Source: Paenibacillus sp. NEAU-GSW1 (GTDB lineage: Bacteria; Bacillota; Bacilli; Paenibacillales; Paenibacillaceae). From it: 48,493 nt of DNA. The stretch is taken from assembly GCF_009737085.1 (NCBI RefSeq), contig NZ_WOVL01000036.1:1-48493 (forward strand), given 5' to 3'. Below, piece by piece: positions 34,785 through 41,317 of this stretch; within the stretch, counting starts at the first letter, position 1; each line of letters opens with the position of its first letter. A program made the translations under genes and the position numbers. Below the pieces are notes generated by a model, which saw nothing but the letters and a program-made list of their open reading frames with translations, had not been told where the DNA came from and searched no databases.

Positions 34785-35137
34785 AAATACGAATATAAGG
34801 CGTTCGTTTTATTATACGCTTTCTCGATTAACTTTTGATTTCGTTCTGACGAAGAACGCTTTACTTCTTGGAGTAGCCGTCTAATGTCTAGAATCTCTTT
34901 GCCAGGGTTATAAATCGACTCCGTTAACTTGCCTGAGTGAGAGCTAGTTGTAAGTTTAATTAAGCTTACAAGCGTTCCACGAGCAAAGCATGCGTTACAA
35001 CTCCAAGTGGCTTCAAATGCATTCATTTTTGCTTCCTTGCCGCAGTCAGGGCAAGGAAAGGTGATTATAGGCTTCTTATAGTAATAATCGATTTTGTTTG
35101 TTTTGAAAAAGGATAAAGCGACATATTCAGTGCTCAA
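34766..35137 (-). CDS. Zinc-ribbon protein
   Basis: 123 aa. Two CxxC pairs (CPDCGKEAKMNAFEATWSCNAC, about residues 30-50) form a zinc ribbon of the kind seen in CHC2/primase-type and transcription-factor proteins; the rest is helical and charged. It starts with TTG at 35137, whose bases overlap the stop codon of the HTH gene by 4 bp (TTGA), so translation is coupled. Probably a nucleic-acid-binding accessory of the element. Not further assigned. Confidence 0.65.
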   Translation of the reverse strand: MSTEYVALSFFKTNKIDYYYKKPIITFPCPDCGKEAKMNAFEATWSCNACFARGTLVSLIKLTTSSHSGKLTESIYNPGKEILDIRRLLQEVKRSSSERNQKLIEKAYNKTNALYSYLKTEPE

Positions 35138-35412
35138 TTCATAAAGACATCCTTCGCTGTTTCCACCCTGATTTTAGATTTCTGCATGAAAGACTTAAGA
35201 GCCTCGCCGGTAATAACGTATTTTCGACCAAACTGATAAGCGGGTAACTTCCCATTATGGCACCAACGCCGAACACTAACCGGGCTCATTCCGATGAGTT
35301 CAGCGACTTGATCAGATGTTAACGTCATCTCGTCGGGAATACTTTTATATTTGTCCTCTAATTTTGGTGCAAGTCCAAGCTCTGCTTCCAATGCGTAGTT
35401 GTAGTTTTTCAT
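35134..35412 (-). CDS. Excisionase-like HTH protein
   Basis: 92 aa. LTSDQVAELIGMSPVSVRRWCHNGKLPAYQFGRKYVITGEALKSFM is a full MerR/Xis-type winged-helix pattern including the basic wing. AGGAGA lies 6 nt before the ATG. Proteins of this kind act as excisionases for site-specific recombinases or as small regulators. It is the clearest candidate in the element for a protein that controls recombination direction, though known directionality factors of serine recombinases are often unrelated to Xis. Coupled to the downstream zinc-ribbon gene. Confidence 0.8.
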   Translation of the reverse strand: MKNYNYALEAELGLAPKLEDKYKSIPDEMTLTSDQVAELIGMSPVSVRRWCHNGKLPAYQFGRKYVITGEALKSFMQKSKIRVETAKDVFMN

Positions 35413-35444
35413 TATAATTCTCCTAGTACGTAATATGGTTCATC

Positions 35445-35456
35445 TATATGTATATG
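35445..35456 (-). promoter_or_regulatory. Second copy of CATATACATATA motif
   Basis: Identical 12-mer to 33409-33420, about 33 bp upstream of the excisionase-like gene. Both sit in front of minus-strand operons that contain an HTH protein, suggesting shared control. Confidence 0.4.
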
Positions 35457-35478
35457 TACCTTCTAAAGAAATATGAAA

Positions 35479-35498
35479 AAGCTGCCTAATGACAGCTT
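35479..35498 (-). terminator. Short terminator after the DUF6075-like gene
   Basis: Minus strand AAGCTG, loop TCATTAGG, CAGCTT followed by TTTC. Six-bp stem only, at the very end of the gene. Confidence 0.5.
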
Positions 35499-35836
35499 CA
35501 AGCAAAACTTTTTCGTATTTCACACGCTTGTTTGAAAACAGAGTAATTACCAATGTCCCACGTTTCAATTCCGTACAGTAAATCAAACCGATGGAATCCA
35601 CCACCGTAAAGGTGCAAACCTAAGTCAATCAGCAATTGAATGCCTCTTGAGAAATCTTCTGTATCCATCCATTCATCGAATATATTTTCCCATGATTTTC
35701 GTGTAGCCTTTTCATAAATTTCAGGGTGAGCAACGATATAGCAAGCAACGCGATACTCAGCATTTTGTTGTGCGATCGGATACTTTTCTAACATCACATG
35801 AAAGTTGAATTGATGATATTCATTATAAAAATACAT
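35498..35836 (-). CDS. DUF6075-like small protein
   Basis: 112 aa, with AGGAGG directly before the ATG. The pattern EYRVACYIVAHPEIYEKA, GIQLLIDLGLHLYGG, then ETWDIGNYSVFKQACEIR resembles the DUF6075/DUF2538 families as I remember them. These are small helical proteins of unknown function found in Firmicutes genomes and mobile elements. No catalytic motif is apparent. Confidence 0.6.
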   Translation of the reverse strand: MYFYNEYHQFNFHVMLEKYPIAQQNAEYRVACYIVAHPEIYEKATRKSWENIFDEWMDTEDFSRGIQLLIDLGLHLYGGGFHRFDLLYGIETWDIGNYSVFKQACEIRKSFA

Positions 35837-35885
35837 ATTTCCTCCTAAATCGAAAACATACTATAAGTATATTTACAATTAGAAG

Positions 35886-36155
35886 TTATATTCCTTTGGC
35901 AACAGCATCTGCAGCTCTTTTGGCTGACAATTGTTTTCCAATTTGTTCAAGTTCAAGTAACTCGTTCTTAATGTCTGTTTCAAGTTCAAGAATAGGATCT
36001 ACCACTTCTCTGACTGTCTCCAAGTCCAAGCAATCCTGTTCTTTGGTTACAGCCGTTTGCAATGCCATTAATAGCGTTTCGACGGTATAGATCTGGTTAA
36101 GTAGCTTTCCTCTTTGAGCATGTAGTGTAGCTGTGTTTCTAAGTCCATGTTGCAT
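35886..36155 (-). CDS. Small coiled-coil protein of unknown function
   Basis: 89 aa, nearly all helix, with heptad-like Leu spacing (LLNQIYTVETLLMAL; ILELETDIKNELLELEQIG). Start uncertain: the ATG at 36155 abuts AAGGAGA with no spacing, while a better-spaced ATG 7 nt later is in another frame that closes after 24 codons. A frameshift at the 5' end is possible. The gene upstream is the DUF3883 gene, separated by about 190 bp. Confidence 0.5.
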   Translation of the reverse strand: MQHGLRNTATLHAQRGKLLNQIYTVETLLMALQTAVTKEQDCLDLETVREVVDPILELETDIKNELLELEQIGKQLSAKRAADAVAKGI

Positions 36156-36348
36156 TCTCCTTCACGGAATGTAGAGAGATCGTAACATGGACTATGGCTA
36201 TACAGTCAAAGGCGTTTAACGTTGATATTTAGCCATATAAGATGATTTTCGTGAAGCAATTATTTTTTCTCTTGCCACTCTCAACTAATACCTTGAGCAG
36301 AGAATTTATTATCTCTTTCTGAACTGAATCCTTAAAAAGAAGTACAAT

Positions 36349-37023
36349 TTATTTTACTGATGCTCTTCCAACATACGCATCTAATGAAATATCATCAAAT
36401 GTACTCAGTAAGAAATTATCATTAATATTGATAACGAACTGATTTGAAGCCAATTCAATCTTTTGATTATTTATAAGCTTGGAAATTGTATGAAAATCAA
36501 TATCTAACATGTTAATTGGATTGACAATATGGTACCCGGTTATTGTTCGAGCAATATTATTAATTTTAATGAAAAGAAGATGATATAAATTTTGCATTTT
36601 TTCTGCGACGCGTAGTTCATTGTATGAAATGTAAAACTTGTTATTATCCTTTGTTGTGGTTTTTATCTCATAAGCATGAAGCTGCCCTTCATATGATACT
36701 TGAATGTCATACCCTAGCTTGGCATTCATTCCAACGTATTTAACTTCTCCTAATGATTGTTCTTTCAAATAGGCTATGGCAAGTTCCTCGCCAAAGCGTC
36801 CGGTCTTTGCAGTTACCTTTACCCAACCTGGAATAGAATCCTCTTCGGAGCCGATATCGTGATGAATGTTTGCTTGTTTTAGTTCTTCTTGTCGTTTATC
36901 AAGTTCGTTATCAATGGAACCGAGAACAACCTCGCTTTGACCACGTTCGAATAACGATGTCTTTTTTGTTACTTTGTATATGGGTAAGCCTGCTTCTAAA
37001 TCAAAGATTATTACTTTGCTCAT
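36349..37023 (-). CDS. DUF3883 (NO VEIN-type) nuclease-like protein
   Basis: 224 aa. The C-terminal two thirds match the DUF3883 pattern: GRFGEELAIAYLKE (E79/E80), GYDIQVS (D106), then AYEIKTTTKDNNKFYIS (E119, K121), which together are the E...D...ExK layout of PD-(D/E)XK nucleases, then NELRVAEKMQNLYHLLFI. DUF3883 occurs in restriction and other defence-associated proteins. It begins 1 bp after the stop of the preceding integrase-like gene, so the two form a pair. Target unknown; all presumed catalytic residues are present. Confidence 0.75.
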   Translation of the reverse strand: MSKVIIFDLEAGLPIYKVTKKTSLFERGQSEVVLGSIDNELDKRQEELKQANIHHDIGSEEDSIPGWVKVTAKTGRFGEELAIAYLKEQSLGEVKYVGMNAKLGYDIQVSYEGQLHAYEIKTTTKDNNKFYISYNELRVAEKMQNLYHLLFIKINNIARTITGYHIVNPINMLDIDFHTISKLINNQKIELASNQFVININDNFLLSTFDDISLDAYVGRASVK

Positions 37024-37024
37024 G

Positions 37025-37945
37025 TTATACCCCCGTTACTGCACAGGTACTTCTGCAAACAATCCATTTGGTCTTATGTTCATCGATCTCATGTTGAATT
37101 AAAGCCCAATTATCAGGCGTATTTTCATATAACTTCTCGCAGCCAGGGCATCGAAAAAAATTACGTTCTCGGGTTTTTTCGATGTCTTTCCATCTTACCG
37201 TCTTATTCATGAGTCCTTTTTCTTGCAGGATCACTCCAAGGGTTTTAAAACGGTCTTGGCTGCCGGTTTTTGCAATTGGTTTTAAAATAAAGCGGTTTTC
37301 ATTAATCAAATTTGAGATTCGGGCATTTACATGAAATTCTTCGAGTTTTCGATTTCGCTTAATTTTAAATATTCCTGTATTAAAATCGTAATTTTGCTCA
37401 ACGCATTGAGACAATTCACCTAAGTTCAAACCGTATTGATACACCATCTCGAAGACAAACAGTCGTCTAGGGTCGTTTATTAAATGATTCCGTATCAAAA
37501 TTATCTCCTCAATAGTAAGCGCCTTTGCAGCGCCTTCTAAATCGTTTGTCAATTCTTCTTTTTTTCGTATATGCCGGTTTAACTCTGTAACTTCAAATGG
37601 GAGATCAACTTTCTTTTCTTCCGAAAGGAATGTATAAAAAGCAATAATATGATTCACTTTATTATTTCTTGTTGTTAAGCGTCGTTCTTGATTAAAGAAA
37701 GATTCGAATGATTCTATGGGTATTTCATTTGCATTTGTTTTGCCGAAATTAGATAAGCGGTTTAAAACGACATTTCTCATCTGGCTAATTGTTTCTGGAG
37801 AGTAAGGTTTGCCACGCCTACTAGTTCTGGTTTTAAGCCATTCTCCGAATTCCAAGAACCAATTTCGATTTATTGTGGTCAGTTTCTCAATGCGTTTCTG
37901 TTCGGGCAACTTAGCTTTGATTGCTTCGCTCACTGATTTCACCAT
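37025..37945 (-). CDS. Degenerate tyrosine-recombinase-like protein with zinc finger
   Basis: 306 aa from the ATG at 37945 (GAGGA upstream); the frame extends to 38008. An N-terminal SAM-like core-binding domain (about 10-120) is followed by a reduced catalytic domain: FEMVYQYGLNLGELSQC matches the tyrosine-recombinase TGLRxSEL block, but the catalytic Arg is Asn. No later HxxR or Tyr motif is evident. The C-terminus is a zinc finger (CPGC, then HEIDEH and C). It is probably a DNA-binding, non-cleaving derivative. Directly coupled to the DUF3883 gene, so it may guide that protein to DNA. Confidence 0.6.
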   Translation of the reverse strand: MVKSVSEAIKAKLPEQKRIEKLTTINRNWFLEFGEWLKTRTSRRGKPYSPETISQMRNVVLNRLSNFGKTNANEIPIESFESFFNQERRLTTRNNKVNHIIAFYTFLSEEKKVDLPFEVTELNRHIRKKEELTNDLEGAAKALTIEEIILIRNHLINDPRRLFVFEMVYQYGLNLGELSQCVEQNYDFNTGIFKIKRNRKLEEFHVNARISNLINENRFILKPIAKTGSQDRFKTLGVILQEKGLMNKTVRWKDIEKTRERNFFRCPGCEKLYENTPDNWALIQHEIDEHKTKWIVCRSTCAVTGV

Positions 37946-38095
37946 CCATTCCTCGAATAAGAAAATAGTACCATAAATGGAACGACTGGTTGAACACTTT
38001 ATTCCCAATATGTGCCTATAGACAAAGGTGAATGGAGAATGTTGGCGGGGGCAAGATATCTTATAACAAAAACTTCATGTCAGGAGTGAGTTTGT

Positions 38096-38440
38096 ATGCT
38101 CAGTCTATCCCCAGGGGATGTATTTATTGTGTATTCAATGGAAAAATATCGTCCTGCTGTCTATTTACATACGGCAGACCGAAAACACTTCTTCGTCCCC
38201 TTGTCGAAGGATGGAGATTCAAGATTGTATGATAAGGATATCAACGTCAAAATTAAGAAAAAGCATAACAATTTCTTAGAGGAAACATCGATTGCAACGG
38301 TGAGTATGATTCAGGGCATCTCAGAAAGTCAAGAATTAGGGAAATACATCGGCAGCATTCGGTCGAAGGATTTATTAAAAATCCGACTCAGTTTAAAGTA
38401 TAACTTTGTCGGATTGATTAGTCTCTCTGATCTCATGTAG
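38096..38440 (+). CDS. Small PemK/MazF-like protein at the right end of the element
   Basis: 114 aa with AGGAGTGAG 5 nt before the ATG. The order LSPGDVFIVYSMEKYRPAVYL, KHFFVPLSKDG, SIATVSMIQGIS, GSIRSKDLLKIRLSLKY suggests the SH3-like beta-barrel of PemK/MazF or ToxN toxins. It is short but near full length for MazF. It lies on the plus strand, convergent to the right junction, ending just before the terminator that the circular-form recombinase would use. No antitoxin gene is evident upstream, where only about 90 bp remain before the divergent integrase-like gene. Confidence 0.5.
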   Translation: MLSLSPGDVFIVYSMEKYRPAVYLHTADRKHFFVPLSKDGDSRLYDKDINVKIKKKHNNFLEETSIATVSMIQGISESQELGKYIGSIRSKDLLKIRLSLKYNFVGLISLSDLM

Positions 38441-38444
38441 ACAA

Positions 38445-38478
38445 ACAAGGCGCCCATTAACGGGCGCCTCTTCTTTTA
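38445..38478. terminator. Bidirectional terminator at the right end of the element
   Basis: GGCGCCC-ATTAAC-GGGCGCC, with T-rich DNA on both sides (TCTTCTTTTATT on plus; TTGTTTGTC on minus). It ends the small PemK-like gene. On the minus strand it lies 7 bp beyond the stop codon (38476-38478) that the recombinase would use in the excised circle. Confidence 0.85.
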
Positions 38479-38563
38479 TTCGATAAATGATTTCTCGCCG
38501 CGATGCTTTGATTTAACAATCAACACGCGGTTCTTGACGACGTACATTTGACGTGCGACTTTG

Positions 38564-38592
38564 ACCATAACATCTTGACGATGTGCGCAACC
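38564..38592. other. Right element junction (att half-site hybrid)
   Basis: Core TTGA at 38575-38578, identical to 27971-27974. To its right the minus strand reads the sigK N-terminal part ending HIVK; to its left is element DNA. CAAC at 38588-38591 mirrors GTTG at the left junction around the core. Confidence 0.8.
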
Positions 38593-38783
38593 AAACGCAG
38601 GTTGTGCTCGATAAGCAAATTACGCGAATGCGCATTGCCCTCCGCCATAAGCTGCAAGTGCTTCATTTCATCATCCTCGTGAAGCGGTTGCGGAAAGGCG
38701 TTATTTTTGACGTACGATACAAGCATTGACAGCTGTTTAATAAACAGCGCGATGGCCGCAAACAATCCCATAATTCCATGCAC
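38574..38783 (-). CDS. sigK: 5' part of sigK (sporulation sigma-K), interrupted gene
   Basis: 70 codons from the GTG at 38783 to the junction lysine at 38574-38576: FAAIALFIKQLSMLVSYVKNNAFPQPL, then MAEGNAHSRNLLIEHNLRLVAHIVK, the N-terminal pro-sequence and start of region 2 of SigK. An ATG at 38771 is an equally good start. After the junction the frame runs into unrelated residues and stops at 38520. Pro-SigK of Bacillus starts with a cleaved hydrophobic leader, and the hydrophobic start here fits. Upstream are a sigma-E-like -10 and a strong leader hairpin. The 3' part is at 27469-27972. Confidence 0.94.
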
Positions 38784-38796
38784 CCCCAGGTCGGAT

Positions 38797-38821
38797 CACC
38801 GAGGGGCAGCTCCCCTCAGTG
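38797..38821 (-). promoter_or_regulatory. Leader hairpin just upstream of the sigK ribosome site
   Basis: Minus strand CACTGAGGGG, loop AGCTG, CCCCTCGGTG: a 10-bp stem with one G-T pair, ending about 6 nt before the CTGGGGG ribosome site. No U-run, so it is more likely to affect translation or RNA stability than termination. Confidence 0.55.
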
Positions 38822-38841
38822 CACAATGAAGTCGGTTTTAC

Positions 38842-38849
38842 ATTGTATG
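38842..38849 (-). promoter_or_regulatory. Sigma-E/K-type -10 element for sigK
   Basis: CATACAAT on the minus strand equals the sigma-E -10 consensus, 59 bp upstream of the sigK GTG. A -35 is not clear. Mother-cell control of sigK by sigma-E is known in Bacillus; here it is inferred. Confidence 0.5.
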
Positions 38850-38935
38850 AGGGCGGGAGCCTAGAAGTGCATGTACGGGATAGACGAATTAATTCTTAAC
38901 TTCCTGATACGTGGAAAAATAGCCAATGCGACTTA

Positions 38936-38967
38936 AAGTCCGCAGGGCAGTATCGCCATGCGGACTT
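38936..38967 (-). terminator. Hairpin terminator after the MBL-fold hydrolase gene
   Basis: AAGTCCGCA pairs with TGCGGACTT over a 14-nt loop. On the minus strand TTTAAG follows, a weak tail; on the plus strand TCTTTTG. It separates the hydrolase gene from the sigK promoter. Confidence 0.65.
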
Positions 38968-38985
38968 CTTTTGCTGACTATAAAG

Positions 38986-39768
38986 TTATGCGAACTCTGC
39001 CCGTTCCGCCAGCTCTTTGAGCTTCTCGTTCACATCGCCGCTAAGAACGCCGCCATGATAACAGATTAACGTCTGGATATCATAGTTCAGCAGCTTCTTG
39101 ATCGATTGGCGAGCCAATTGATCGTCCACATTGTTGATCGGTAACACGATACGGCCGTCATGGATCATCAGCGCATCTCCGGCGATCAGCGTCCGGCTTT
39201 GCTTCAAATAGAAACTAATATGCCCTGGTGTATGCCCCGCAGTATGAATGACGACGATGCCTCCGCATCTTGCAATCTCCTCGCCATCCGCAACAATATG
39301 GTCAACGGGCGCGGATGGCGGTCGTTCCAGCAGACCGGCAATCATATTGCGCTGATCCTCTGGCATCTCCTTCGGCACATTAGCGCGCAAGCGTTCTACG
39401 AATGCCGGGGTAAGCTTAAGCAGCCTGCGCTCCCCTTCGATAAATGGCTTCTCTTCGGCTGTCGCAGCAATGGAGATCAGCTGCGGAAAATATTGCCGCA
39501 ATTCCGCCATGCCTCCGATATGATCCAAATCTTGATGGGTCAGCAACAGCTTTTGCAGCTTTTCCTCGGGAATGCCTTCCAGCGCCATCGCTTGTTTCAG
39601 AACGGGTACGATGCCTGTAACGCCAGCATCGACCAGTATCGCCCCCTCTTCATCCCAAAGCAGCGTAAGGTTGTATCGATCCGGTTCATCCTCCGCTTTC
39701 GTACCTACTCCAATTGCTCTGAATGGCAATGTCATTTCTACCGTTGCTATACCGTCTGTTACTTTCAT
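38986..39768 (-). CDS. Metallo-beta-lactamase-fold hydrolase
   Basis: 260 aa, cytoplasmic. Zinc motif THQDLDH (H78, D80, D82, H83), a variant of HxHxDH with Asp in place of the second His. Later metal ligands are in HTAGHTPGHISFYL and in LICYHGG near the end. The family includes glyoxalase II-like, lactonase and other hydrolases; the substrate is not predictable. AAGGGG precedes the ATG by 8 nt. The gene is divergent from a LysR regulator, 111 bp away, so that regulator probably controls it. Confidence 0.88.
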   Translation of the reverse strand: MKVTDGIATVEMTLPFRAIGVGTKAEDEPDRYNLTLLWDEEGAILVDAGVTGIVPVLKQAMALEGIPEEKLQKLLLTHQDLDHIGGMAELRQYFPQLISIAATAEEKPFIEGERRLLKLTPAFVERLRANVPKEMPEDQRNMIAGLLERPPSAPVDHIVADGEEIARCGGIVVIHTAGHTPGHISFYLKQSRTLIAGDALMIHDGRIVLPINNVDDQLARQSIKKLLNYDIQTLICYHGGVLSGDVNEKLKELAERAEFA

Positions 39769-39830
39769 CTCATCATCCCCTTCCGTTTGATTCCAGTTTA
39801 TCGTTGATTAATCATGCCGTCTAATTTATG

Positions 39831-39860
39831 ATAATAATAAAATCAATGAATATTATTTAT
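39831..39860. promoter_or_regulatory. AT-rich dyad between hydrolase and LysR genes
   Basis: ATAATA...TATTAT dyad in the divergent interval, of the kind bound by LysR-type regulators (T-N11-A family). Position 20-50 bp before the LysR start supports an autoregulatory site. Sequence is AT-rich, so chance symmetry is possible. Confidence 0.4.
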
Positions 39861-39879
39861 GATTTGGAGATGAAAAGCG

Positions 39880-40755
39880 ATGGAGCTCACGCAGCTCAAC
39901 TATTTTTTAACAGTCGTCCGGCTTCAGCATATGACCAAAGCGTCAGAAGCGCTGTCCATTACGCAGCCCGCGTTAAGCCATGCCATTTCCAAGCTGGAGG
40001 ATGAGCTGGGCGTTCCGCTGTTCGAGCGAAGCGGCAGAACGATTCAGCTAAACCGCTACGGCAAACGGTTTGCCGAATCGGTGACGAAGGCGTTGGATGA
40101 GCTTGACAGCGGCAAGCAAATCGTCCAGGAATGGGCCGATCCCGAGACAGGAATCATTTCCATGTCGTATTTGAACATTCTTGGGGCAGAGCTTGTACCG
40201 AAGCTCATTCGCAGCTTTAGCGCAAAGCATCCAGGCATATCCTTTGATTTAAAGCAGGGCAACCACACGGTCATCGTCAACCAGCTAGATAACGGCGCCA
40301 GCGATATGGCCATCACTTCGATTAAGCCGCACTCGGATACGTACGCCTGGATCCCGATGCTGACAGCTCCGCTGTATGTCGTCGTTCCGAGCGCTCATCG
40401 CTTTGCCGGTCTGAAGGAAATCCGCTTCCAACAGCTTGAAGGCGAGCCGTTCATTGAGGTGAAAAATAGCTGCGGCCTAAACGAATCGCTATGCGCCTGC
40501 TTTGGCCGGGTCGGCTTTCAGCCCGCTACGACTTTCGAGGCTGACGATTTGATGACCGTCGCCGGTTTTGTCGCAGCTGGCCTAGGCATATCCGTGCTTC
40601 CGCAAACGAATGGATTAATACTCGATGGATTGGCATGGCTGCCCATTGCCGATGAAGGCGCGATCTGCGAGGTCGGGCTGCAAACCAGAAGGGACCGGTT
40701 CCTTTCGCCGGCCGCCAAACGGTTTATCGATGATGTGCATGCATCCTTCCAATAA
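39880..40755 (+). CDS. LysR-family transcriptional regulator
   Basis: 291 aa. The N-terminal winged helix begins MELTQLNYFLTVVRLQHMTKAS and includes LSITQPALSHAISKLEDELGVPLFERSGRTIQLN. The C-terminal effector-binding domain runs about 90-290. Typical full length. GGAG lies 10 nt before the ATG. Divergent from the metallo-hydrolase gene, its likely target. The effector is unknown. A hairpin at 40774-40803 follows, but its U-run is on the minus strand. Confidence 0.92.
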   Translation: MELTQLNYFLTVVRLQHMTKASEALSITQPALSHAISKLEDELGVPLFERSGRTIQLNRYGKRFAESVTKALDELDSGKQIVQEWADPETGIISMSYLNILGAELVPKLIRSFSAKHPGISFDLKQGNHTVIVNQLDNGASDMAITSIKPHSDTYAWIPMLTAPLYVVVPSAHRFAGLKEIRFQQLEGEPFIEVKNSCGLNESLCACFGRVGFQPATTFEADDLMTVAGFVAAGLGISVLPQTNGLILDGLAWLPIADEGAICEVGLQTRRDRFLSPAAKRFIDDVHASFQ

Positions 40756-40936
40756 CGAAAAATGTGCAAAAAAATGCCGAAAAGCCACCTGCGCTTCTCG
40801 GCATTCGGTATTCTCAGGGTCGGGAATGCTTTTCCGTCCGACATGACTTAACATGAAACCCGTCTATTGGACAACCACATAATCCGATTTGATAGATTCG
40901 CATATACTGCTTGTATCAATAGAGGAGGGGATAAAC

Positions 40937-41269
40937 ATGAGCTATGGACAAGGTCACAAAAAAAGCCACAAAAAAGGCAGCTCGATCACTTACAATTACT
41001 ACTACAACATTTATAACAACATCCACATTGAGCAGCGTGCAGAAGGCGGCGGGCAAATCAACAAAAATGTTGGACAAAACTCTAACCAGGGCGGTCAATC
41101 GGCATTCAAAAGCCGTACCGGAAATAAATTCGCCAACTTCGCGAACGGCAACGGCAGAAGCGGCTTGGCCGGCAAGAAAAACGACGAGATCGGCGGTCAA
41201 GAGTCGAAAAAAATCAACGTCAATATTAAAAAGGGCGGCAAAGGAAAAAAAAGATACCCTCGCCGCTAA
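40937..41269 (+). CDS. Asn/Gly/Lys-rich low-complexity protein
   Basis: 110 aa from the ATG at 40937, with GGAGGGG upstream; the frame to 40889 is non-coding. Composition is extreme: Gly, Asn, Lys and Gln make up more than half; YNYYYNIYNNIHI is an aromatic/Asn block, and the C-terminus is strongly basic (KKGGKGKKRYPRR). No signal peptide or hydrophobic helix. It resembles in style small spore-coat or matrix proteins, but I recognise no family. A bidirectional terminator follows at 41277-41312. Confidence 0.65.
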   Translation: MSYGQGHKKSHKKGSSITYNYYYNIYNNIHIEQRAEGGGQINKNVGQNSNQGGQSAFKSRTGNKFANFANGNGRSGLAGKKNDEIGGQESKKINVNIKKGGKGKKRYPRR

Positions 41270-41276
41270 CCAAGCA

Positions 41277-41312
41277 AAACGGCTGAGACGACTAGGCGAT
41301 CTCAGCCGTTTA
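41277..41312. terminator. Bidirectional terminator
   Basis: AAACGGCTGAGA and TCTCAGCCGTTT pair perfectly around an 11-nt loop. It separates the small plus-strand gene from the converging beta-propeller gene. Confidence 0.88.
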
Positions 41313-41317
41313 CCATA

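Larger units (their letters stand above)
27971..38578. mobile_element. skin-like element interrupting sigK (about 10.6 kb)
   Basis: Bounded by identical TTGA cores. The left flank encodes the sigK C-terminal part, the right flank the N-terminal part. Precise joining through the core rebuilds LVAHIVKKFDNTGEDLEDLISIG in frame. The element carries a large serine recombinase adjoining the left end, and about twelve further genes. Most are on the minus strand, more AT-rich by eye than the flanks. The cargo includes tyrosine-recombinase-like proteins, HTH proteins, MazF/PemK-like proteins, a DUF3883 nuclease-like protein and small unknowns, with no phage structural genes. It corresponds in position and logic to skin of B. 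subtilis and Clostridioides difficile, but the cargo is different from either as far as I can recall. Confidence 0.95.

Noticed and set aside
27469..38783. sigK as two unrelated pseudogene fragments
   Set aside because: The fragments join exactly in frame at a shared core next to a serine recombinase, and all regions are intact.
40774..40803. Terminator of the LysR gene
   Set aside because: The hairpin (AATGCCGA...TCGGCATT) has its T-run on the minus strand, where no gene reads into it; left unassigned.
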